Shown: positions 52,916 to 62,200 of the stretch, one piece after another | Numbering within the stretch: the first letter of the stretch is position 1 | How the letters are laid out: the number at the start of each line of letters is the position of its first letter | Assembly: GCA_025355505.1 (NCBI GenBank) | Contig: JANXZM010000081.1 | Coordinates: 1-64,000 of the forward strand | Reading direction: 5' to 3' | From: Acidobacteriaceae bacterium | GTDB taxonomy: Bacteria; Acidobacteriota; Terriglobia; Terriglobales; Acidobacteriaceae | DNA: 64,000 bases | Notes under the pieces: model-generated | What the model was told of the DNA's origin: nothing | The model's database searches: none | The model's input: the letters and a program-made list of their open reading frames with translations, nothing else | Program-made: the position numbers and the translations under genes

Positions 52916-54205
52916 ATGGCCATTCCACTTTCAAACCGGCGACGTTGGCAGTTTGCTTTCGGGGTGGCCTTCCTTGCCTGTATCTATGTTCTCCTCACCG
53001 GCAAAGAGTTCGCGGCTAGCGTGTTTGCTTCGCGAGCGGAGTTGCCAAAACTGCAACGCGCCGTGTTCCTCTCTCCGGGAAATGCAGATTATCGCCATCG
53101 ACTCGGGCGCTACTTTGCCTTTGTTGGCGGTGATTCTCAGGCCGCCATCGGCAGCCTTCGAGCAGCCGTCGACCTCAACCCGCACGATGCCCGCTACTGG
53201 TTCGATCTGGCCGCTGCGTATCAAGTAACGGGGGACAGCTCTGGCCAGAGAGCGGCGCTGGAGCGCGCGTTGCAGGCCGAGCCCACCGCGCCCGATGTCG
53301 CGTGGGAAGCGGCGAACTTTTTTCTCATTGACGGCGATATCGATCGCGCACTACGCGAATTCCACGTCGTCATCGAGAACGATAATTCGCTGGTAGGCGC
53401 CGCCCTGGGCGCCTGCTGGCGCGTGCGTCCTGATACGGACGCTCTGCTCCGCGACGTGGTGCCCGCTCGCACCGATTCCCTGATTTCCTTTCTCACGTTG
53501 TTGACGGCCAAGCAGGAAACCGAGGGTGCCATCAAAACCTGGGACCGGCTCACTCAGTTGCACGAGAAATTCCCGAACCAACACCTGTTCGAATTCGTCC
53601 GCTATCTTATCGGAGTGCGCCGTCCCGACGCCGCCATGTCTGCCTGGGAGCAAAGCGCGGACGTTCTTGGCCTCTCCGCCTATCTGCCCACGGAGGATAA
53701 CCTGGTAGTGAACGGCGATTTCAGCCTCGACATCCTGAACGGGGGCTTCGACTGGACCTACGTCAATCGAACCGGAGTCCGGCCATTGCTCGATCCCAGC
53801 GACTTCCGCGAGGGTCATCGCTCTCTTTCCTTGACCTTCTTAGGTCCAGGCATCAACGACGCGGGCATTCAACAACTGATTCCGGTGCACGGCGCTACCA
53901 CTTACAACTTTGCCACGTACTACAAATCCTTGGACTTTGAGGGAGCGGGCGGGCCCCAGATCGTTCTGCGGGATGCCTACACGGGCGCGCCGCTGTATGC
54001 CAGCGACCCACTCAAGGATGCCGACTTCTGGAAGGAAGTCCACTCCAAAGTGACCACCCCGGACTCCACCACCCTGATTCTGCTGGCGATCGAGCGCTTC
54101 CCGGCTGGCTCCCCCATTCGCGGCAAGCTTTGGCTCGACGATTTCGAACTTGCTCCCGAGAGTTCTCCCGACAATCCCCCCGGCAAATCCAAGGACAACC
54201 CGTGA
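52916..54205 (+). CDS. Membrane-anchored TPR protein with a C-terminal beta-sandwich-like domain
   Basis: About 429 residues from ATG 52916. An in-frame GTG at 52853 has GAGGTG just upstream and is an alternative. Basic residues and one helix (RRRWQFAFGVAFLACIYVLL) form a signal anchor. Residues about 45-220 contain TPR-like units (LGRYFAFVGGDSQAAIGSLRAAVDLNP; DLAAAYQVTGDSSGQRAALERAL). The C-terminal NLVVNGDFSLDILNGGFDWTY...GTTYNFATYYKSLDFEGAGG region, given here in part, looks like a carbohydrate-binding-type sandwich. The last bases overlap the next gene (GTGA). It probably scaffolds or guides the glycan in the periplasm; no exact family is known to me. Confidence 0.75.
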   Translation: MAIPLSNRRRWQFAFGVAFLACIYVLLTGKEFAASVFASRAELPKLQRAVFLSPGNADYRHRLGRYFAFVGGDSQAAIGSLRAAVDLNPHDARYWFDLAAAYQVTGDSSGQRAALERALQAEPTAPDVAWEAANFFLIDGDIDRALREFHVVIENDNSLVGAALGACWRVRPDTDALLRDVVPARTDSLISFLTLLTAKQETEGAIKTWDRLTQLHEKFPNQHLFEFVRYLIGVRRPDAAMSAWEQSADVLGLSAYLPTEDNLVVNGDFSLDILNGGFDWTYVNRTGVRPLLDPSDFREGHRSLSLTFLGPGINDAGIQQLIPVHGATTYNFATYYKSLDFEGAGGPQIVLRDAYTGAPLYASDPLKDADFWKEVHSKVTTPDSTTLILLAIERFPAGSPIRGKLWLDDFELAPESSPDNPPGKSKDNP

Positions 54206-55569
54206 GCTCTGCCTTGGCAACCCAACCTGAACCCGCGCCCGCCGCTAAAGTTTCTCCACCGAGACTTACCAACACGGCGCTGCTGGCCTCCTCCTGCGTC
54301 GTGCTGATGCTCGCACCGCTGGCCTTTGGAGCGGTCGAACCTTGGTCCATTTTTGCCTTGGAAGCGTCTGCCATGCTGCTGCTGGCGGTTTGGGCATTCC
54401 GCCAGTGGATCAACCGTGAACTGAACCTCTACGACAACGTGCTCTACCGCCCCATGGCCGCCTTTTTTGCGCTGGTGCTGGTGCAGTGGCTGACCGGAAC
54501 AACCGCCTACCGTCAGGTGACCTACTCTCACTTACTGCTCTACGCTGCCTACGGCATGCTGGCGTTTGTCGTAACCCAGACTCTGCGTCGATCTTCTCAG
54601 TTTGAGCTAATGGCCAAGCTGTTCACGGTTTACGGGGCGGTCGTGGCTTTGTTTGCGGTGCTGCAAGGCATGGCGCCGAATGGAAAGCTTTACTGGATCT
54701 GGTCCCTGGAGCAGGGTGGCTCCATTTATGGACCTTACGTAAATCACAATCATTACGCCGGCCTGATGGAGATGCTCACGCCCTTCCCGCTGGTACTGGC
54801 CGCAACTCACTTCACGGACGGGAACCGCAAGATTGCGGCGACCGGAATCGCCGCGCTGATGGCAGCAAGCATTTTTCTTTCCGGTTCGCGCGGAGGCATA
54901 GCGGCGTTCGTCGCGCAAATGCTGGTGTTGGGCGTACTTCTGGTTCGCAAGCGCGAAGGAAGTTGGAAACAACCCCTGATGCTGGCCGCGTTTCTGGCGA
55001 TGGTAATTGTTTTTCTCGTTTGGATGGGTGGCAACGAACTCACTCGCCGCCTGATTAGCATTCACTCCGAGGCCCGTGAAGAAATTAACGGAGGCGTTCG
55101 CCTCACCATCGATCGCGACTGCTGGCGCATGCTCATCAAGAGGCCCCTTCTCGGTTGGGGACTCGGCGCATTTCCCATCGTGTACCCGGAATTTCGCAGC
55201 TTCTACACCACATTCTTCGTGAACCAGGCGCACAACGATTATCTACAACTGCTGGTCGAAACCGGCCTGGCTGGATTCTCCATCGCGGTCTGGTTTCTGG
55301 TGCTGGTCTTCCGCCAGGCCGCGGGCAAGCTTAAGAATTGGACCGAAACCGCCAACGGCGCATTGACCGTGGCCGCTCTGCTCGGTTGTGTGGGGATACT
55401 GGTGCACAGCTTCCTCGATTTCAATTTGCAGATCCCAGCCAACGCCGCGCTGTTTTACGTTCTCTGCGCAATTGCCGCCGCCGCGCCCATCCACGAATCC
55501 CGACGCCGACGCGTAGTTCGCCGCCACAATCTTATCGTGCAACCCCACCCGGAAACCCCGGCATCCTGA
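54202..55569 (+). CDS. O-antigen ligase / polymerase family membrane protein, copy 2
   Basis: About 455 residues from GTG 54202 (GTGA overlap with the TPR gene stop); the longer frame to 54130 lies within that gene. About twelve helices are visible. The Wzy_C region contains FLSGSRGGIAAFVAQM, a large periplasmic loop and GWGLGAFPIVYPEFRSF with VNQAHNDYLQLLVETGLAG, the His-Asn-Asp segment of the family. It is translationally coupled to the TPR protein, suggesting a complex. It differs strongly from copy 1 at 29397, so the locus may need both a polymerase and a ligase. Confidence 0.87.
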   Translation: MSSALATQPEPAPAAKVSPPRLTNTALLASSCVVLMLAPLAFGAVEPWSIFALEASAMLLLAVWAFRQWINRELNLYDNVLYRPMAAFFALVLVQWLTGTTAYRQVTYSHLLLYAAYGMLAFVVTQTLRRSSQFELMAKLFTVYGAVVALFAVLQGMAPNGKLYWIWSLEQGGSIYGPYVNHNHYAGLMEMLTPFPLVLAATHFTDGNRKIAATGIAALMAASIFLSGSRGGIAAFVAQMLVLGVLLVRKREGSWKQPLMLAAFLAMVIVFLVWMGGNELTRRLISIHSEAREEINGGVRLTIDRDCWRMLIKRPLLGWGLGAFPIVYPEFRSFYTTFFVNQAHNDYLQLLVETGLAGFSIAVWFLVLVFRQAAGKLKNWTETANGALTVAALLGCVGILVHSFLDFNLQIPANAALFYVLCAIAAAAPIHESRRRRVVRRHNLIVQPHPETPAS

Positions 55570-55693
55570 TCGGTGGTTACGAAACCCGGACGCCTGTATA
55601 TGTGCAATTTCCGCGGTGGGTGTCCCCCATCCAGGCGAAAAAATAGGAAGATAGAAAGCCTCGGAGCGGCTGATTTCGCGATATATTCCCAAC

Positions 55694-57100
55694 GTGCTCA
55701 GCTTGATCCGCGAACACCGCACTTTTTTCCTGGGGACCACGCTGGCCGCCCTGGCATTGCGATTATTTTTCTTCGTCTATTTCCCGGCGGTCACGGATGA
55801 CTCGCGCATCTACGCCGACTTCGCCACCAACTGGCTGCAGCACGGCATCTACGGCCAAACACAGTTAGCACAGATCGTGCCGACCGACACGCGCCTGCCC
55901 GGATATCCTGCTTTTCTAACTGGGATCTTCTGGATATTTGGGTATGGGAATTTTACCGCGGTGATACTGGCGCAGATTCTGCTCGACCTGGCAACCTGCC
56001 TGATCGTTGCCGACCTTGCCCGCCGGGCGGGTTCGGAACGCTCGGCGCGAATTGCTTTTGCGCTGGCGGCGCTCTGTCCATTCCTCGCCAACTATACCGC
56101 CGCTGTCCTCAGCGAAACTTTGGAGATCTTCTTTACAGCGCTCGCTCTCGATTGCGCCGCTGCCGCCCTGAATCGAATGCAGGCCGCTGACGCAGGTTTG
56201 GGCGTCCTCGACCGGAATTGCCGCAAGCTCTGGGCCGCGACCGGCGCGGCGATTGGCGCCTGCATTCTACTGCGTCCTGATGGCGGCATTTTGCTGGCGG
56301 CAGTCGCGCTTTATCTGGCGATTTTTGCTTTGAAGCAGCGCGTCAGAGAAAAAAGCGTGGGAGCTGTTCTTGTCGCCGGAATCATCGTCGTGGTCTTTGC
56401 ACTGGCGCCGCTCGCTCCCTGGACGATTCGTAATTTTCGGACGCTCCATCATTTCCAGCCGCTCGCTCCGCGCTACGCCAACGCGACGGATGAACTGGCT
56501 TCCCGAGGCTTCAACCGCTGGGTCAAAACCTGGATCGTCGATTACGCATCGGTGGAAGAAATCTACTGGAACGTTCCGGGCAACAAGATCGACCCGGAGA
56601 AACTGCCGTCGCGCGCCCTCGATGACACGGCGCAAAAGAACGCAACGCTGGCCGTGATCGCGGACTACAACCAGTCGCAGGACATGACGCCGGACCTGGA
56701 TACACGCTTCGGCAAGCTGGCCGTGGATCGCATTCGCGCCCACCCCGTTCGCTACTACGTTGTGCTGCCCGTGCTGCGCGTCTCGGATATGTGGCTGCGT
56801 CCGCGAACGGAAATCCTTCCTCCCGACGTGCGCTGGTGGGAATTCAATGACGACGCCAAGCAGTCGGTCATGGCGGTAGGGTTCGGATTGCTGAATCTGG
56901 CGTACGTGGCGGCAGCGCTGCTGGCGCTCGTTCGCAAGCCGTCAGGAATTCGATGGGCTGGACTGTTGGTCGGCTTCCTACTGCTGCGCTCGGCATTTCT
57001 GGGAACGCTGGAAAACCCGGAGCCGCGCTACACGCTGGAGTGCTATCCCGTGATTATTGTGCTTGCCTCTTCTTGGCTGGCACGGAAATTGCCTGCGTAG
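55694..57100 (+). CDS. GT39-like membrane glycosyltransferase (ArnT/PMT family)
   Basis: A 468-residue protein with about 10-12 helices from GTG 55694; no clear ribosome site precedes it. The first periplasmic loop carries the acidic pair FPAVTDDSRIYADFATNWL, expected of lipid-phosphosugar-dependent enzymes of the GT-C fold. TRLPGYPAFLTGIFWIFG follows. It would add a sugar from a polyprenyl-phosphate donor at the periplasmic face. 124 nt separate it from the ligase gene. It ends against a REPIN-like element. Confidence 0.82.
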   Translation: MLSLIREHRTFFLGTTLAALALRLFFFVYFPAVTDDSRIYADFATNWLQHGIYGQTQLAQIVPTDTRLPGYPAFLTGIFWIFGYGNFTAVILAQILLDLATCLIVADLARRAGSERSARIAFALAALCPFLANYTAAVLSETLEIFFTALALDCAAAALNRMQAADAGLGVLDRNCRKLWAATGAAIGACILLRPDGGILLAAVALYLAIFALKQRVREKSVGAVLVAGIIVVVFALAPLAPWTIRNFRTLHHFQPLAPRYANATDELASRGFNRWVKTWIVDYASVEEIYWNVPGNKIDPEKLPSRALDDTAQKNATLAVIADYNQSQDMTPDLDTRFGKLAVDRIRAHPVRYYVVLPVLRVSDMWLRPRTEILPPDVRWWEFNDDAKQSVMAVGFGLLNLAYVAAALLALVRKPSGIRWAGLLVGFLLLRSAFLGTLENPEPRYTLECYPVIIVLASSWLARKLPA

Positions 57101-57190
57101 GCCCGGACGTCCTCGTCCGGAGGAACAGCCAACTAGCCAGAGGCTGCGGCGCTTCGCACCGCTGGGCGGACGAGGGCGTCCGCCCCTACG
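57096..57190. repeat. REPIN-like pair of inverted palindromes
   Basis: Two hairpins lie in the gap between convergent genes. One is CCGGACG-tcct-CGTCCGG (57103-57120); the other is GGGCGGAC-gagggc-GTCCGCCC (57164-57185). The two units are also inverted copies of each other: GTAGGcCCGGACGTCCTCG on the left matches GTAGGgGCGGACGCCCTCG read on the other strand at the right. This is the layout of a REP doublet. The REP-like unit at 13350 shares the CGGAC/GTCCG core. Confidence 0.75.
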
Positions 57191-57204
57191 TGATTCTTCC
57201 CTGC

Positions 57205-59244
57205 TCAACGGGCTGGCGCTTTTGCCTGCTCTGCCCGAGCTCGCTCAATCTTTTCCTCCGCGGACCGTCCTAGCTGAGCGTAGGCATCGGCAAGAAACAG
57301 ATGTGCTTCCCGCGAGCCGGGCTCGGCCACAGCCGCCTTCTGCAGGTTAGGCAAAGCCACCGCAGGTTTGCCGAGCAATGACAGCAGGCGTCCTCGGAGC
57401 AGATTCGCGCGGTAGTGATCGGGGCTGAGTGCAAGGCAAGTATCGAGATGCTCCATTGCCTCGGGCACGCGATCAATGCGCGCGTAGACGGCGGCCAGCG
57501 AGAACTGAGCGTCGGCCCACTTTGGAGCCCGCGCCACCGCCGCCTCAAACTGCGGAGCCGCGCCCTTCCAGTCGCCCGTTTCAAACAGCGCCAAGCCAAG
57601 TTCATAGCGTCCCATGCCGTTGTCGGGAAGCAGTTGCGATGCTTTCTGTAGCGGCGGAATCGCCTCGGCATAATTCTTCAGACGCGCCTGCGCCATTCCG
57701 TATTGCATATTGGCGACCGGCATGTTCGGCTCCTCGGCCAACACGCGCTTCAGCAGAGGGACGGCCTCCTGATAGCGAGCATCCTCGACGTCGAACATCG
57801 CGTCGTGCAGCAGGTTGGAAATTTCAATCTTCGCCTTGGGATCGACGCCGGTGAGCTTGTCGTCGTCGTGCGCCGCCCCTGCATCGGAAGCCACGTAGCC
57901 GAGCGCTTGCAACTTCTGCGTCTGCTCGGCATCCGGTTTGGCCAACTCGACCAGGGTCTGGCTGGTTCGCGATCGAAACTCGTCCAGTTGGGCTGCGATT
58001 GTATCGGCGACAGCCTTCGCGCCACCCGCCAGGTTGTGCGCGGCATCGGGGTCGATGACCTGGTTATAAAGTTCGCGCTCCGGCGTGCGAACGTAGAGAT
58101 ACTTTCCCGAGCGCAAGGCTCGCAGCGAACTCCAACCAAAGGCGCGGTGCGGATAGTCAGTCTCCGCATAGGCGGGGCGCTCTTGCTCAACCGCCGCAGC
58201 GCCATGAGCGCCCGAAGCCGACCTCGTCATCATCATTGCCGACAGCGACTCCCCCTGCATTTCTTTTGGGATCGGCAGTCCGGCCTCCTGAAGAATGGTG
58301 GGCGCCACGTCCACCAGGCGTACACGCGCGTCGACCCGTTTGCCCGCAGCATGCGAAGCAGGCAATTTGAACAGCAGCGGCACGTGCAGCGTTTCGTCGT
58401 ACAGAAAGATTCCGTGCGTGTTCTCGCCGTGCGCGCCGAGCGACTCACCGTGGTCTGCCATTACAGCGATCATGGTTTCGTCGTAAAGACCGTGCTTGCG
58501 GATCTCGTCCAGAAGTTTGCCCACGGCCCAGTCAGCGTAGGCGATTTCACCGTCATAGGGCTGCGAAGCGAACCGCGCCTTGAACGGAGCGGGCGGATCG
58601 TAGGGATCATGCGCATCGTAAAGATGCACCCAAAGGAAAAAAGGCCCGTTGGGCAACTGGCTGAGCCAGTCTAGCGCATGATTCACCACGTCGCCCGCAC
58701 GACGTTCGACAGACTTGTAACGATCTGTGCCGTGGCGCCGCAGGTGGAAATTGGCATCATAGACTTCAAATCCACGATCGAAGCCGGGAGCTGTCCCGTC
58801 CAGCGGATCGAGGATTAGCGAACCTACAAAAGCTCCAGTGTGATAGCCCTGCGCGTGCAAGAGATCGGGCAGGTACGGAAGCTTCGGCGAGAGCGACACA
58901 CCGAAATCATTTACGTGATTGAACTGCGGATACGTCCCGGTAAGGATCGTGGCATGCGATGCGGTGGTAATCGGAACGTGGGAGTAGGCGCGCGTGAAAG
59001 CCACGCCCTGCTGGGCCATCGCATCGAGATTGGGAGTGAGCCCGCGTTTTGAGCCGAGGAAACCCATGCGGTCGGCGCGGGTGGTATCGAGCGTGATGAG
59101 GATGATGTTGGGATGCGCGGAATCGAGCGTAGCCACGGCGGGCTTGTGAACAACACGAGGCGCCTGTGCAGCACAGCACATTTCGAAAATCGACACCACG
59201 ACCAGAAGCCGAAATACCCGCATAAGAAAAAGGGAGTCTAGCAT
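57205..59244 (-). CDS. Sulfatase-superfamily protein with C-terminal TPR repeats
   Basis: About 679 residues from ATG 59244 (GGGAG 7 nt upstream); ATG 59223 (MRVFRLLVVVSIFEMCC) is an alternative lying just after a terminator-like hairpin. The signal peptide ends near CCAAQA. Residues about 45-390 are an alkaline-phosphatase-fold domain: IILITLDTTRADRMGFLG, VMADHGESLGAHGENTHG. At the nucleophile site it reads VPITTASHATILTG, so a Thr replaces the formylglycine Cys. Residues about 480-670 hold five or six TPRs (VANMQYGMAQARLKNYAEAI; GRYELGLALFETGDWKGAA). It is predicted periplasmic. Phosphotransferase or phosphodiesterase activity is as likely as sulfatase. Confidence 0.82.
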   Translation of the reverse strand: MLDSLFLMRVFRLLVVVSIFEMCCAAQAPRVVHKPAVATLDSAHPNIILITLDTTRADRMGFLGSKRGLTPNLDAMAQQGVAFTRAYSHVPITTASHATILTGTYPQFNHVNDFGVSLSPKLPYLPDLLHAQGYHTGAFVGSLILDPLDGTAPGFDRGFEVYDANFHLRRHGTDRYKSVERRAGDVVNHALDWLSQLPNGPFFLWVHLYDAHDPYDPPAPFKARFASQPYDGEIAYADWAVGKLLDEIRKHGLYDETMIAVMADHGESLGAHGENTHGIFLYDETLHVPLLFKLPASHAAGKRVDARVRLVDVAPTILQEAGLPIPKEMQGESLSAMMMTRSASGAHGAAAVEQERPAYAETDYPHRAFGWSSLRALRSGKYLYVRTPERELYNQVIDPDAAHNLAGGAKAVADTIAAQLDEFRSRTSQTLVELAKPDAEQTQKLQALGYVASDAGAAHDDDKLTGVDPKAKIEISNLLHDAMFDVEDARYQEAVPLLKRVLAEEPNMPVANMQYGMAQARLKNYAEAIPPLQKASQLLPDNGMGRYELGLALFETGDWKGAAPQFEAAVARAPKWADAQFSLAAVYARIDRVPEAMEHLDTCLALSPDHYRANLLRGRLLSLLGKPAVALPNLQKAAVAEPGSREAHLFLADAYAQLGRSAEEKIERARAEQAKAPAR

Positions 59245-59256
59245 AGCCAGACTCCC
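59224..59256 (-). terminator. Hairpin with T-tract after the TonB-dependent receptor gene
   Basis: On the minus strand GGGAGTCT (59256-59249), a 9-nt loop and AGACTCCC (59239-59232) form a perfect 8-bp stem followed by TTTTTCTT. It starts about 20 nt after the receptor stop. It also contains or immediately precedes both candidate start codons of the next gene. Confidence 0.8.
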
Positions 59257-59276
59257 GGTTGATTTGCGCCCTACCA

Positions 59277-62200
59277 CTAGAACGTAATCTTGATGGCAAG
59301 GTTCATGTTCCTGGGCCCGCCCTGGGCGATCACGGGGTTACCGGCGGCCACATCCGGAGTTTCAGTAAGCGAGCCAAAGCCGGCGCTATTTATACCGTTG
59401 TTGAGGCTAAAACGCGAAAAGTTCGCATGGTTGAGAGCGTTGTACACTTCCCAACGAAGTTGTACGTTCATTTTCTCACCGATTTTGGTGTTTTTGGCCA
59501 GAGTCACATCCCATTGGCTCAGCCCAGGCCCAATCAGGAAATTGCGCGGAGTGTTGCCCACTATTCCTACGTCTGGATTGGTGAAGCTATCTTTTGACAC
59601 ATAGTGCATCGCGTCGCGAGTTTGGATGACCACGGGATGCCCAGTGAAACTGCCGCGGATGGCGGAACCGGTCAGGCCTTGCCCGGAACTATCAGGGCCG
59701 TTCTTGAAGACACTGAAAGGATGGCCGCTTAGCGCCGTATAAATTGTACTGAGCTGCCAGCCTTTGCCCGCAAACCGGCCTAAATGCGGAATATCGGGAA
59801 GTTCGTAGACCCCGCCCACGTTGAAGTTGAGACGTACGTCGTGGTCGCAGAGTCCACGTCCGTCCTGAAAATTCGGATGGGCCAGCGCCGTGCTGCCAAC
59901 GGGGTTGTCATTGCTGATTTGCGGGTAGTCCCCCTGCCCGCCGCGGTTCGAGGAATTCAGATCGAAACATTTGCTCCAAGTGAGATTGTATTGCGTATCG
60001 AGACCATGCCAGCCCCGCTGATTGTAAGACACCTGCATGCTGTCATACTTGGAAGTCCCCTCATTGGTCGCCGTAACGACATGACGGATTAGCGGACCAT
60101 TGGTCACGGGGTCCAAAAACACATTGGATAGAGGTCGGAAAGAATCACATTTCACATCGGATGCGCACGCACTCCCGAGCGGCGAGGCGTTCATATCATA
60201 GTAGATGATCAAATCTCGTCCACGCTGACCCGAATATCCAACCGTCAGGACGTTGTTCTTAAACAACTCTCTCTGGATGCTGACATTGAAGTTGTGATAA
60301 CGGGGAGTCTTAAGACTTGGTGCGACGGCAAACGCGTTAAAGGGCGCGATCCCGGTCGACGCCGCAGCGCCAAACAATGAGCCGTTCGTCGCCGAGTCGA
60401 AACAGACGTAGTCTCCAGCCCTAACAAACGGGTCAGGGTTATAGCATGAGGCATTCGGATCGGTGGGAGGAAGCGGTGAATCTTCGCCACCTCCGCCAAC
60501 GCCCCCCGCGTTGGAGATATTAAAGAATCCAAGGCTTGGCTGAGTGAAAACCCCTGTCCGCGCGCGCGCGAAGGAGTAGGGCGATGCTAGCGCTCCGAAG
60601 TTAGCCACATCGTAGGAGAGGGAATAACCCGCGCGCAGCGCCGTCTTGCCGTTTCCAAAGATGTCCCACGCAATTCCGGCGTGTGGTCCAAAATCCTTGT
60701 AATCCACATTGTGGATCGCGTTCACGTCTTTCCCTACTTTGAGAAAACCACGCACCGGATCGAAAATTGCTTCCAGGTTGTTGGTGTCCTTCATGGTTCC
60801 GTTGATTTCGTAGCGTAGCCCGTAGCTCAGCGTAAGGCGGGGTTTGATCTTCCAGTCGTCTTGCGCGTAGAAGCCAACGCTGTTCTGGGTGATGTGTCGA
60901 TGAGTGTCACCGAAACTGCGGTTAGCAACGTCAGCCTTGCCCAAAAGTAACTGTTCAATGTCATTCTGCACGGACGCATAGCCATAGTAGCCGGGGACGA
61001 CGGGTGCATAGCCACTGAAGTACCCAACCGTGAGGCCGGTCCTTGCCTCGTTTCGAATGCTGTTGGTGTAGGCTCGCTGGAAATTCCCGCCTACCTTGAT
61101 CGAGTGGTTCCCCTTTACCCACGAAAAGTGTTCGGACCAGTCATAGGTGGCATCGGGCCGTGTGGATAAGGGATACCCTTGGACACCGCCGATGTATCCG
61201 CCGTATCCAAGGTGATACATGTAAACGTAGGGCACGCCGAAATCGGCTGGGCTGAGTGGACCGGTGTCAAGGCCGAGGCTCTGCGGATCCACTTTGTTGT
61301 TGACACCAATTAACTGGGAAAAGCGGGTATAGCCAAAACGACTCTCCAGCACCTTGTTGTTCGAAATGTTATACGTCCAACTCACACCCGCCATCTGGGC
61401 ACGGGAGGGAGCGAATGAATTGAACATATTTTGAGGAAAAGCAGAGCTTGGTGGCAAGCCGGCGAATGGCGGCCCGTTCTGCAGGCTGTCTCCGAAAATG
61501 TAGCGCACTGCGAGCGAATTGTTGGTGTTCAGTTTGTAATCGAACTTGACGCCGAACTCATTGTTGCTGGCTCTGCTTGGCGTGTGCTGGGTGATGCTTC
61601 CGGTATCGGTACAAGCCGGTGGTTGGTTGTGATCGCAGGGAATTTGATCGGCGGGATTTGTGTCGATCGGAAAATAGTTCAACAGCGTTTGTCCCACTGG
61701 GTCGATCGTTAGACCATTAGCGGTAATATCCGCCACCGCTGCATCGACAGCCAACTGCGTCGGGACGGTCCTGCTCTTCACAGCCTCCGATATGTTGCGC
61801 TGACCTTCGTAGAACAAGAAGAAAAAGGCTTTGTCCTTGATGATTGGACCGCCGGTGTTCGCGTGAAACTGATTGTTGTGGATGATCGTGGGCCGGCATT
61901 CGCCGACACCACTACAATCTCCGCTGGCATTGGCAAAATAATTATCCGCATCTCCAATGCCGCTATGGTTGACCCATGTTGTTCCGCCATGCCAGGTATT
62001 CGTGCCGCTCTTCATAGTCAGCATGATTGGCGCTCCGCCCTTGACTCCAAACTCCGCGGAGGGTGTCTCCTGCACACTCAATTCCTCGATAGCCTCCGGC
62101 GGGAACGTAACTGCCGGGATACCGAGAATTCCGGTCTGATTGATGGCTGAGTCACCGTAGTACCGGTCGTTATTGTAGAGCCCGTCAATAAAATAGTTGT

